Part shown: piece after piece, positions 22,068 through 31,089 of the stretch
How positions within the stretch are numbered: position 1 is the first letter of the stretch
Layout of the letters: each line of letters starts with the position of its first letter
From: Areca catechu
Taxonomy: Eukaryota; Streptophyta; Magnoliopsida; Arecales; Arecaceae
Direction: 5' to 3'
Length of the DNA: 64,000 nt
NCBI GenBank assembly: GCA_021397845.1
Contig: CM038052.1
Location: 136,529,854 to 136,593,853, forward strand
Program-made: the position numbers and the translations under genes
The notes under the pieces: generated by a model
What the model was told of the DNA's origin: nothing
The model's database searches: none
The model's input: the letters and a program-made list of their open reading frames with translations, nothing else

Positions 22068-22825
22068 TGATGGGGACATCGACATGCACAAATCTCGATG
22101 TAGCATGATTTCTGATGCAACATGAATTTTGATGTAAATAAATTGAAATTTGTAGATTAGTTGATTAGGATTGATTGTTTTGAAATTGATTTAAGATTAG
22201 TTTTGTTTAGTTAGGATTAGGATATCTAGTGTGGATAAGCCTTATCTTTTGTTTAACCCCTTATCCTTGTCTTGTATTTGAATTTGAACCCATATCTATT
22301 TATCTTGTACTCAAATTCAACGAGGGTTAGGAAAGGTCTATAAATACCAACCTCAATCTTTTGTAAAAAATAAGATTGATGAAAATAAATTTTTTAAAGA
22401 AGAGTGATTCTTCTTGTTCACTCCACATGGAGAGGGTGAGAGGCCCAACAATCGCTTCGTAAGGAGAGCACGAGAGGTGCAACCCCAGGACATGATGCAA
22501 GGTCATGTCTAGTTATCCGCCTATCCTTCGATTCTACCTTCTTTACCACCCTCATGACCTTTGAGATTCATCCTAGCAGCTCTAAGTAGCGAGGTAGGTG
22601 GGATGCCCTTGGCTACATTAGTGAGGTGGGTGAGATGCCCCAGAGGTGAGAGGTCTCTCCATGAGTGTGAGTCCCAAAGTCCAAGAGAGTCTAGATTTTT
22701 CCGACATTCCATCTCCATTTTTCCTTCACCATAAAAAAAATTAAAAATTAAAAAAAATAGTGGACCCTAATCTTCGGTGACTTCTCAGCTCGCTAATGAT
22801 CCTTCCCTAATCCCATCCCCCATCA
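22068..22825 (+). repeat. Probable right LTR of the short element
   Basis: TGATGGGGAC start, TATA-like TCTATAAATACC at 22,339, then GGTGAGAGGCCC (22,435), the GAGGTGGG.GAGATGCCC words (22,590-22,640), and the family end CTTCTCAGCTC...CATCA. The same order is seen on the minus strand of the solo LTR at 59,349-60,649, so the two are related. Confidence 0.55.
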
Positions 22826-23022
22826 GCATGGGTGGGCAAGCTAAAGTCGAGCTCATGTGTTGTCTATTTGGTTCTAGTACACACTAAGGAATTAAAGTAA
22901 TTCCTCGGATTGGAGGTAGAGGCTACCAGTCTGAACAAAATAGTGAGAGGGCCTTTAGACTAAAGTTCATATCTTTAGGTTGATGATTCAAATATACTAA
23001 TAAGTTTTGGTTTTCCTTTCAG

Positions 23023-23571
23023 ATGTCTGCCAACTTGTCGCTCCGATCTCTTCTCAATAATAAGAAGCTCAAGGGTCCCAAATTTGATAGTTGGTATCGA
23101 AGGCTCAGGATTGTCATGGAATATGAACGGATCTTATATGTGATATCGAATCCGGCACCTGAAATCCCTACTCCTAATGCTCGAGGTTCCATCAGAGACA
23201 CTTATTAGAAGTGGCTGTCTGATAGAACCACTATTCGATGCATCATGTTGGCAGTGACGAACGATGAATTTAGTCACAAATTTAAGAAAGTCCAGCCGGA
23301 AGAAATCTTTCAAAAGTTGAAGGAGTCCTTTGGTACACCAGATGACGTTGAGAGGTATAGGGTCTCCTATGCTATCTACAATGCACGAATGCTTAATAAG
23401 GCCTCGGTCAATGATCATGTATTGTACATGATCGAGATAATTGAGCACCTGGGCAAGCTTGGATGTCTCTTAGATGAACAGCTCGGGAAAGATGCGATAT
23501 TGAATTCCCTGCCCTCTTCTTATCTAAAATTTCTTGATCATTTTAGAATGAATAATCCTGCAGGTAACTAC
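23023..23571 (+). pseudogene. Copia A gag, interrupted by Copia B
   Basis: Gag would form the virus-like particle. The frame starts at the ATG at 23,023 (MSANLSLRSLL, comparable to the MASSLSLRS start in Copia B). It runs with one in-frame TAG at 23,206-23,208 to the insertion point of Copia B. The helical UBN2-type gag core is clear: IMLAVTNDEF, SYAIYNARML, HVLYMIEIIEHLGKLG and LPSSYLKFL. The zinc knuckle lies beyond the insertion near 33,700-33,745 (GHWKRNC-like, first part degraded). The stop of the truncated frame is supplied by the first bases of the Copia B LTR (TGA). Confidence 0.8.
23566..23571 (+). repeat. Target site duplication of Copia B, left copy
   Basis: AACTAC, repeated exactly at 33,504-33,509 on the other side of the element. 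Deleting the element and one copy rejoins the Copia A gag frame. Confidence 0.9.
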
Positions 23572-25247
23572 TGAAAGGATTATGCCCTATAAGCCAATAT
23601 CTATATCTCCCAGACCATTGTAATTGACAAATTAATAAAGGCAATATTTTTTCATCATTCGCTGTGTCATTATATGATGAACCCCATAGATTAGGGCTAT
23701 GGTTGTAGGGCTATGATGAGATCATACCAGTGAGATCTAAGGCCTTAAAACCCTAATCTAGAATATTCCTAGTCATAGGAACCCTGAGTTGGGGATCAGG
23801 GTTTCCGGTAAGACTGGCACATCCTATGTATGCTAAAAAGGGTGACTGCTCTCACAGTCATTTGTGTAGGACACTAATACAAGGATGTGGGTGCTCATTA
23901 GAGAATGAGTTCACTGAATAGATCCAGTTTGAGAACATCTAATGGAGCCTTAGTGCATGTCAATAGATGTTTCACATAGTGGGAGTTGTACAAGTAGTCC
24001 TATGACCTGAGACTGCCATAATACTTATGTACATGAACCCATGCTTTGGTTCAATCTCAATCATGACACTGGGTCATGCACGAGGTTGATGCTGGGTATG
24101 GTGAATGGTATATGAAGGTAATGAGTAGGTCAACAAGGAATTGATCACTCCTAGTAGGAGGAGATTGCATCCAGCCAAATTAGGTCAAATGATGATTCAG
24201 GGAAATCTTTGATCAAAGTACAGATATTAGAAATGATTCTAATATCGAATTAATTGAATAATTAGTGTATGACTGAGCTGGGAATGAGTATAAACTGGAT
24301 TTGACATGATTCCATATCCATAGTTATACTCGGGATGCAAGATGATTAAAGGATCGAATTGTACGGGAACTTTCCATTGAAGGGTAGTTTTGGAATTACA
24401 CCAGAATTTCCATATCTTCCGGGAAGACATGAGACGTTGCTAGACGTCAATCTTGTCTTGTGGGTTGATCAAATTAAATGGTTTAATTGGATCACTAATT
24501 AGGAGGAGTCCTAATTGACTGACTCGAGTTAGCTCGATTTGACCTAAATCGATTAGAATGAGTTCTGATCAGATTAGGTCAACTTGCACTCGGACCCACT
24601 GCTGGCTAAGTATGGAACCCAAGGGTCACACACTAGGACAGATAATCAAGGATTAATTTGGAATTAAATCTCATTTGCAGATGAAAACACTAGCATGTGT
24701 TGCAAACCATGGCTTCTACTTGAATCGGATTCGAGTTAGGGTTCCGATTTGGTCTTTTTTAGATCCAAATTCATTCCGGTTTGAATCTAATTGAAGATTC
24801 AAAATGTTGGGCTAACAGTAGGCTAGCAATTGGGCTAACTTAAGAGGCTAAACCCCTTTTCCACATCGCCTAAAACCCCTCCCTTCTCTTCCCACGCGCG
24901 CGCGCAAGGAGAAGAGTCCACACGCGCGTGGACTCTCTCCAAGTCGCGTCTTTGTGTGAAAGAAAGAAGAGACCGGCGTCTTTTTGGCTGATGAGGCATG
25001 GATCAGAGTCCACCTAGGCGTGGACTCTTCAAAAATTGGAATACCGTGAAAAGAAAGAAAAAAACACCGAAGGGGCGCGACTCTTCTTTCTGCGCGCGCC
25101 CTTCTGAGTTTTTCCTCTTCTTCGCGTCTTCCCATCCCAAAGGCCGTGAGATTAATCCCAAGGGCCATGAGATAAAGAGAGAAGACGTGAGAAGAGAGAG
25201 AGGGACGTGAGAGGATGTTTTCAGATGAGAAGGCGCCTCTCTGTCGC

Positions 25248-25256
25248 CTATTTAAG
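25248..25256 (+). promoter_or_regulatory. TATA-like box of the Copia B LTR
   Basis: CTATTTAAG, about 12 bases upstream of the first strong hairpin of the presumptive transcript. The same text is in the 3' LTR near 32,779. The transcription start is not determined. Confidence 0.5.
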
Positions 25257-25260
25257 AAGA

Positions 25261-25684
25261 AGGCTTCACCGTAAAATTTTATTCCAGATTTTCTACGGCG
25301 AAGCCTTGCTTCTCTTTCCTTCTCCCTCTCAGAAGATTGTTTCCCCTCCTCTCTTTCCTCTTTGATTCCTTTACAGAGCCTAGGCTCTGTCGAATCTCAG
25401 AACAGAAGGAGAGTCAGAGAGAGAAACTCTCCGACGGTAAAGGAAGAAGGCGCCTCTTATCTTTCTTTCTTACATTAAGACAATTTTTGTCTTAATTTTC
25501 TTCTCCCTCCAAGACAAGCCTTGTCTCATTTTAGGACAAGGGCTTATTCTTAAGACCAGAGTGTCTTGAGGGGCCAAAGTTGCTAAAAACTAGGAGAAGA
25601 GTAAGAGAGAAGGTTTAGTCCCCGTTTGGCTAGAGGAGTCCTAGCCAATAGCCCATATATCAAGTTCTTGGGGTAGAACTTGAT
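25261..25684 (+). promoter_or_regulatory. Chain of inverted repeats in R/U5 of the Copia B LTR
   Basis: Successive hairpin-forming sites: 25,261-25,306 (13-bp arms, one mismatch); 25,373-25,390 (ACAGAGCCTAGGCTCTGT, perfect); 25,474-25,496 (10-bp arms, loop 3, perfect); 25,512-25,526 (AGACAAGCCTTGTCT, perfect); 25,549-25,570 (8-bp arms, one mismatch, perfect in the 3' LTR); 25,628-25,646 (6-bp arms GGCTAG/CTAGCC); 25,659-25,684 (10-bp arms, loop 6, perfect). All lie downstream of the TATA-like box, so they would be in the RNA. Confidence 0.8.
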
Positions 25685-25975
25685 TGGAAGGAACCAATTG
25701 AGGAGTCACTGTCTTGATCATCTGCTCGTGTGGATCACCATCGGAGGGCGGACAAGTGGACGCCTGGTGTGTTCAAAAGGTTACTCAATTTGGAGTTTAT
25801 TTCTACATCAGATTGGATATAGCGATCTGAGGTTAGTATCTAAACTATGTTAAATTTGGACATGCATGTAGTCATAAGTTTTAATTGCTAATAAGGAGAT
25901 TTTGGGATTAGGGTTCGGACCTGATTTCATAAAATTTTGAAATCCACACTTCCGCACTGGTTCCCGAACCAACAG

Positions 25976-25987
25976 TGGTATCAGAGC
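25976..25987 (+). other. Primer-binding site of Copia B
   Basis: TGGTATCAGAGC, complementary to the 3' end of plant initiator-Met tRNA, one base after the LTR. Confidence 0.92.
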
Positions 25988-27191
25988 CTCCTTATAGAGA
26001 TTAAAACTTATGCAGTTCAATTCGTGATGTAGTATCAGTTAAAGTTTTTATATTGATGCACATATTGGACATGCATTGATGATTGAACATGAGTTTGATG
26101 TTGCCACCAGTTAGGGTTTTTCACTGAAACCCTAATTGTCTTAGAGATATGATTAGCCCTGGAGCCATCATACTGAAATAAGGTTGCCCTGGCATAATGG
26201 TGTATCCATTATGTGGTAAATGGTTGTCCTAGTATGATGGCACACATTTCACATTTTGCTTAGTTTAAAGCATGTATTAATATATGTGATAGTTTTTAAT
26301 TGAATGTGCTGGCATTGCATGAACCCCTCTTAAAATTATATTAAGTGGTAGTATAGTTAACCGATAAGCATTATTAGTCATGATGGATAATTAGTCATTT
26401 CGGTGTCTAGAAAGGTGGTTCTGGGAAGGTAAAGGGAATCGTGGTTTTTAATTGGTTCCATGACTGACCTGGCCAATTTTAAATTGGTGTCTAGGAAAGC
26501 AACGGGGGGACCCCCACATCTCTTCCACTAGCCTGGCCGATCTGATTGATTTAATTCGTGACTAACATGCTTGGTGTTAAAATACTATTATTGGCCTTCC
26601 TCGAAGGTCATTATTGTGTTACGATCTATACTAGGTTGTTGTGTACACACAAGACCTAATATGGTGACTAAACAATTTTTGGCCAATACAATTATGTTTA
26701 TGGCATGATTAGGTAATTTTTGTGTGTACACACAAATTACTATTAAAGTCATGAATATGGCATGACTAAAAATTTGGTGTTATATTATTATAATATTACT
26801 ATTAAATGTTGTGTCATAGAGGTATATAGATATAGATAAACTATACTATAAATTGTATATAAATGTAGGTATATAGTTGTGTGTATACACAAGGCTATTA
26901 ATATTTTAGAGGCCGGGATAAGTTGAGAATTGTACGGGTTACAATTGGAAAGAGTTTCCTACCTATGAACTTATATAAGATTTGTTGTGTACACACAAGG
27001 TCTTTTATAAGGGATTGGGATCTCAACCCCACTAAGAAAAACTAATTAGGGTTTTCTCGATCATCGTATAGAGGGTTATGATGCTCGATAAAATAGTGGG
27101 AGACATAATTAAATTAAAGTCCTAATTTAATCATGTATTGTCATTTCATGGTTGTTTGCTTATGCATTGTTCTTTGTTTAAATGTAGATAA
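25988..27191 (+). other. Untranslated leader of Copia B
   Basis: 1.2 kb with no long frame. It contains the shared leader module at 26,465-26,500 (ACCTGGCC, hairpin CCAATTTTAAATTGG, then GTGTCTAGG) and an upstream GGTGTCTAGAAAGGTGG (26,402-26,418). From 26,635 on, the phrase TGTGTACACAC(A)AAG recurs at least four times (26,640, 26,727, 26,880, 26,985), each a local palindrome around GTGTACAC or GTATACAC. Confidence 0.7.
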
Positions 27192-28528
27192 ATGGCCTCT
27201 TCACTCTCACTCCGTAGTATTTAGATGCCAACAAATTGACTGGGCCTAATTATGTTGATTGGCTGAGAAATTTTAAAATAGTACTCAGTCAAGAAAGAAT
27301 TTCCTATATTCTTGATACCCCAATTTTGGAACCACCAAGGGAAGATGCCTCGCAAGAGGAGAAGACCACATATAATATGTGGCAAAATGACTCACTTACT
27401 GTCAAGTGTGTTATGCTTGCCTCTATGACTAATGAGTTGCAGAGGCAGCATGATAGCATGGATACTAACTCCATACTGCTCAATTTAAAAGAGCTTTATG
27501 GAGAACACAGTAGAACTGCTAGATATGAAATATCTAAGCAGTTGTTCCGTGCAAGGATGACAGAAGGTACATCAGTACAAGACCATGTATTAAAGGTAAT
27601 TGATCTAATCACTCGATTAGGTCAATTAGGTTTTGTAATGGATGGGGAGTTGAATCAAGACTTGATCTTGCAATCACTCCCAGAGTCATTTTCACAGTTT
27701 GTTCTTAATTACCATATGAACAAACTTAATTCTTCCTTGCCTGAGCTGTTGAATATGTTGAAGACAGCAGAGAGCCATGTAAAGAAAAATAAGGCTCCAG
27801 TTCTTCTTGTGGATAAGAAGAAGACAGGCAAAAGGGGTTCCAGTAAGAGGATGAATCCCAAAGGGGGCATTAAGAAGAAGAAAGGAAAGAAGGCCTCCGG
27901 ACAGATGACCTGCTTTCATTGTGGCAAGCCGGGTCATTGGAAAAGGAACTGCAAGGTTTACCTTGCAAGTGTGAAGCCTGGTGCATCAGAGGCACCAAAA
28001 GGTATGAAAGAAGTTCATACTATTTTGTCATTGGATTCTTCCATTTCAAATACTTGGGTGTTGGATACCGCCTGTGGTCATAACATCTGCAAATCATTGC
28101 AGGGACTTCAGGGGCTTAAAGTATTGAAGGAAGGTAACTTTGAGCTCTACGGTGCTGGAGGGGACCCCATCCAAGCAGAAGCTGTAGGGACTTATGTTTT
28201 GAAGTTACCTTCAGGGAAGATCTTGGAGCTAAGGAATTGTTACTATATGCCAAAAATCATTAGAAATATCATATCTGTACCCTTGTTACTTAAACAAGGA
28301 TATACTATGAATGTAATGAGCAGTGGCTGCTCAATTTCTTTATCTAATGAAATTATATGTTATGGCATATTCTGCAATGGTCTCTTAACTCTTTCCACTA
28401 ATGACAATATTTTTCATGTTTCTAACAAACGGAAAAGAGATGATGTTAACAATACCTTACTTTGGCATTGTCGACTTGGACATATTAGTGAGACTAGGAT
28501 TAACAAGTTGTACAAAGAAAATCTTTGA
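27192..28528 (+). CDS. Copia B gag-protease, frameshifted near its N-terminus
   Basis: The natural start is probably the ATG at 27,192 (MASSLSLRS), but a missing base near 27,216-27,224 closes that frame after ten codons. The main frame is open from 27,236 to 28,528 (430 residues). It has the helical gag core (IMLAS-like CVMLASMTNEL, QVLR-like EISKQLFRARM), a basic Lys-rich segment (residues 190-220), zinc knuckle CFHCGKPGHWKRNC (27,911-27,952), then protease with LDTACG (Asp at residue 277; the usual third residue G is A). The GAG-pre-integrase block LWHCRLGH follows (about residue 409). Gag packages RNA; the protease cuts the polyprotein. The stop at 28,526 results from a frameshift into integrase. 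Confidence 0.88.
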
Positions 28529-29335
28529 TCCTTATGACTATGAGTCATTAGGAACTTGTGAATCATGTCTCATGGGTAAGATGACCAAGACTCCATTTAG
28601 TGGACATGGAGAAAAGACAAAAGAGTTATTAGGACTCATACACACAGATGTATGTGGGCCTATGACAACTCAAGCCTATGGTGGATACTCATACTTCATC
28701 ACATTTACTGATGATTTTTCAAGGTATGGATTTGTGTATCTAATGAAACATAAGTCCGATGCTTTTGAAAAATTTTTAGAGTATCAAAGTATGGTAGAGA
28801 AACAGACAGGAAAAAGTATAAAGATCCTCCGATCAGATAGAGGAGGTGAGTACTTATCCACTGAGTTTCTTGATCACCTAAAGATAAGGGGATCATCTCT
28901 GAATGGACTCCTCCTTACACACCACAATTAAATGGTGTTGCTGAAAGGAGGAATCGTACTTTATTGGATATGGTACGGTCCATGATGTGCTTCACGGAGT
29001 TACCTTTTACTTTCTGGGGATATGCTTTGGAAACAGCAACTTATATCTTGAATAGAGTACCATCTAAAACTGTCTCTAGCACTCCATATGAATTATGGAG
29101 AAGTAAGAAGCCCAATCTTAAGTATATTAAGATATGGGGATGTCCAGCCTATGTAAAAAGAAATTTTGGACATAAACTAGATGCTAGAGCAGACAAATGT
29201 CTATTTATCGGATATCCTAGAGATAGTATAGGATATGTGTTCTACCACCCTACTGAACAAAAGGTTTGGTCAGTAGGCATGCCACTTTTATGGAAAAGGA
29301 ATTTATCCTTAAAAGGGCACTGGTAGAAATATCGA
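28515..29335 (+). pseudogene. Copia B integrase (frameshifted)
   Basis: Integrase continues directly from the GAG-pre-integrase segment but in shifted frames: 28,515-28,880 and then 28,880-29,280. The second zinc-binding pair is CESC (about 28,559). Catalytic Asp 1 is in LIHTDVCGP (codon 28,647), Asp 2 in LRSDRGGE (codon 28,836, 63 residues later), and the Glu lies in the NGVAERRNRT block near 28,935-28,965, in the second frame. KIWGCPAYVK and a CLFIGYP block (about 29,200) mark the C-terminal region. Three single-base shifts (near 28,515, 28,880 and 29,280) break it; catalytic residues themselves are intact. Confidence 0.85.
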
Positions 29336-29429
29336 ACTTAATGAGATTCAACAAATAGACACTTCTCAGTCAAGTAACAACATAGTTAATATAGAACCTG
29401 AACACACTCCTATCCGTAGGTCTGATAGG

Positions 29430-31052
29430 GTGCGACAGGCACCTGAGAGGTATGGGTTCATAATTGAAAATAATGAAGCCCAAATCATTCAAAATGATGA
29501 GCCTCTAACCTATACGGAAGCAGTCATGAGTAGAGACTCAGACAAATGGCTGGAAGCCATGAGATCCGAGATGGACTCCATGTATGTCAACCAAGTATGG
29601 TCTTTGGTTGATGCACCAGAGGGTATTAACCCTATTGGGTGTAAATGGGTCTATAAAAGGAAGATTGGGGCAGATGGCCAAGTTGAAACTTATAAAGCCA
29701 GATTGGTGGCTAAGGGTTTCAGACAAAAACAGGGAATAGATTATGATGAAACATTTTTCCCTGTTGCCATGCTCAAATCTATTCGGATTATGCTTGCTAT
29801 AGCAGCATATCATGATTATGAGATCTGGCAAATGGATGTAAAAACTGCATTCCTCAATGGTTTCCTTGAGGAAGAGGTTTATATGTCACAACCAGAAGGT
29901 TTTGTCTTGGAGACTAAACCTAATCAGGTATGTAGGCTAAAGAAATCCATTTATGGATTAAAGCAAGCATCCAGGAGTTGGAACATCCGATTTGATAAAA
30001 CAGTCAAAGAATTTGATTTTTTCAAAAATGAGGATGAACCTTGTGTGTACAAGAAGACTAGTGGGAGTGCCATAGTTTTCTTAGTTCTATATGTTGATGA
30101 TATACTTCTTATTGGGAATGATATCCCAATGTTACAATCAGTCAAAGTGTGGTTATCGAAACAGTTTTCCATGAAAGACTTGGGAGAAGCATCCTATATA
30201 CTGGGTATAAAGATCTATAGAGAAAGATCAAGAAGGATGCTTGGCTTGTCCCAGTCTAGGTACATTGACCAGGTGCTAAAGAGATTTAGCATGGAGGAAA
30301 GTAAAAGAGGTTACTTACCTATTGGTCATGGCATACGTCTTTCTAAGAGGATGTCTCCTAAGACACCTGAAGAAAGAAATAGAATGAATTCTATACCTTA
30401 TGCTTCGGCTATAGGGTCGATTATGTATGCTATGTTATGTACCAGGCCTGATGTGGCATATGCCTTGGGTGTAGCCAGTAGATTTCAGGCTGATCCAGGA
30501 GAGGATCACTGGAAGGCTGTGAAAAATATTCTTAAGTACCTGAGAAGGACTAAGGATATTTTTCTTATATACGGAGGATCTGATCTTAAACTAGAAGCCT
30601 ATTCAGACTCTAGTTTTCAATCAGACCCAGATGATAGTAAATCCATTTCAGGGTATGTCTTTACCTTGAATGGTGGAGCAGTAAGTTGGAAGAGCACTAA
30701 ACAGCAGACTGTAGCTGACTCAACTACCGAGGCAGAGTACATAGCTGTCAGTGAAGCCGCCAAGGAAGCTGTCTGGATGAAGAAATTCATCACAGAGTTG
30801 GGAGTAGTTCCTGAGATTGAGAACCCGGTGCCACTCTATTGTGATAACACTGGAGCAGTTGCTCAAGCTAAGGAACCGAGAGCCCATCACAAGTCCAAGC
30901 ACATTCTGAGATGCTTCCATCTTGTCCGAGAGATAATCGAAAGACAAGAAGTCTGCATCAATAGAGTAGATACAAAGAACAACATAGCAGACCGTTCACT
31001 AAGGCTCTACCACAGCGGGAGTTTGATCGCCACCTCGATTGTATGGGGTTAA
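29430..31052 (+). CDS. Copia B reverse transcriptase-RNase H
   Basis: An open frame of 540 residues, the longest uninterrupted coding stretch in the window. It has the Copia RT blocks GCKWVYKRK, MDVKTAFLNG and YGLKQASRSWN. The catalytic YVDD is at 30,090-30,101 (residues 221-224). RNase H follows, with GGSDLKLEAYSDS (Asp present), SWKSTKQQTVADSTTEAEY (Glu and Asp present) and LYCDNTGA. The product would copy the element RNA into DNA. The first methionine of this frame lies in the integrase-RT linker, so the true protein is part of a polyprotein. One missing base near 30,992 (after IAD) shifts the last 30 codons; the natural tail can be seen in another frame up to a TAG at 31,077. Confidence 0.92.
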   Translation: MRQAPERYGFIIENNEAQIIQNDEPLTYTEAVMSRDSDKWLEAMRSEMDSMYVNQVWSLVDAPEGINPIGCKWVYKRKIGADGQVETYKARLVAKGFRQKQGIDYDETFFPVAMLKSIRIMLAIAAYHDYEIWQMDVKTAFLNGFLEEEVYMSQPEGFVLETKPNQVCRLKKSIYGLKQASRSWNIRFDKTVKEFDFFKNEDEPCVYKKTSGSAIVFLVLYVDDILLIGNDIPMLQSVKVWLSKQFSMKDLGEASYILGIKIYRERSRRMLGLSQSRYIDQVLKRFSMEESKRGYLPIGHGIRLSKRMSPKTPEERNRMNSIPYASAIGSIMYAMLCTRPDVAYALGVASRFQADPGEDHWKAVKNILKYLRRTKDIFLIYGGSDLKLEAYSDSSFQSDPDDSKSISGYVFTLNGGAVSWKSTKQQTVADSTTEAEYIAVSEAAKEAVWMKKFITELGVVPEIENPVPLYCDNTGAVAQAKEPRAHHKSKHILRCFHLVREIIERQEVCINRVDTKNNIADRSLRLYHSGSLIATSIVWG

Positions 31053-31089
31053 AGAATAAGAGCGATTGGCTTTAGTGCAAGTGGGAGAT

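Larger units (their letters stand above)
20810..22825 (+). mobile_element. Short non-autonomous LTR element inside the Copia A leader
   Basis: The left terminus TGATGGGGG is at 20,810 and the right terminus CCCATCA at 22,825. Flanks are GTATG (20,805-20,809) and GCATG (22,826-22,830), a 5-bp target duplication with one change. A primer-binding site (TGGTATCAGAGC, 20,984-20,995) follows the left LTR. About 95 bases at the end of the left LTR (20,886-20,980) match the end of the element (22,731-22,825). The interior (20,996-22,067) is CCACCATC-rich and encodes nothing recognisable. The right LTR probably starts at 22,068 (TGATGGGGAC), making it 758 bp against 171 bp on the left. Confidence 0.6.
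23572..25974 (+). repeat. 5' LTR of Copia B
   Basis: It starts TGAAAGGATTATGCCC and ends GAACCAACA; 2,403 bp. U3 holds two palindromic GAGTCCAC...GTGGACTC sites (24,914-24,935; 25,006-25,027) and a CGCGCGCGCG run (24,896-24,905). A TATA-like CTATTTAAG sits at 25,248. A series of inverted repeats follows (25,261-25,684). Confidence 0.93.
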
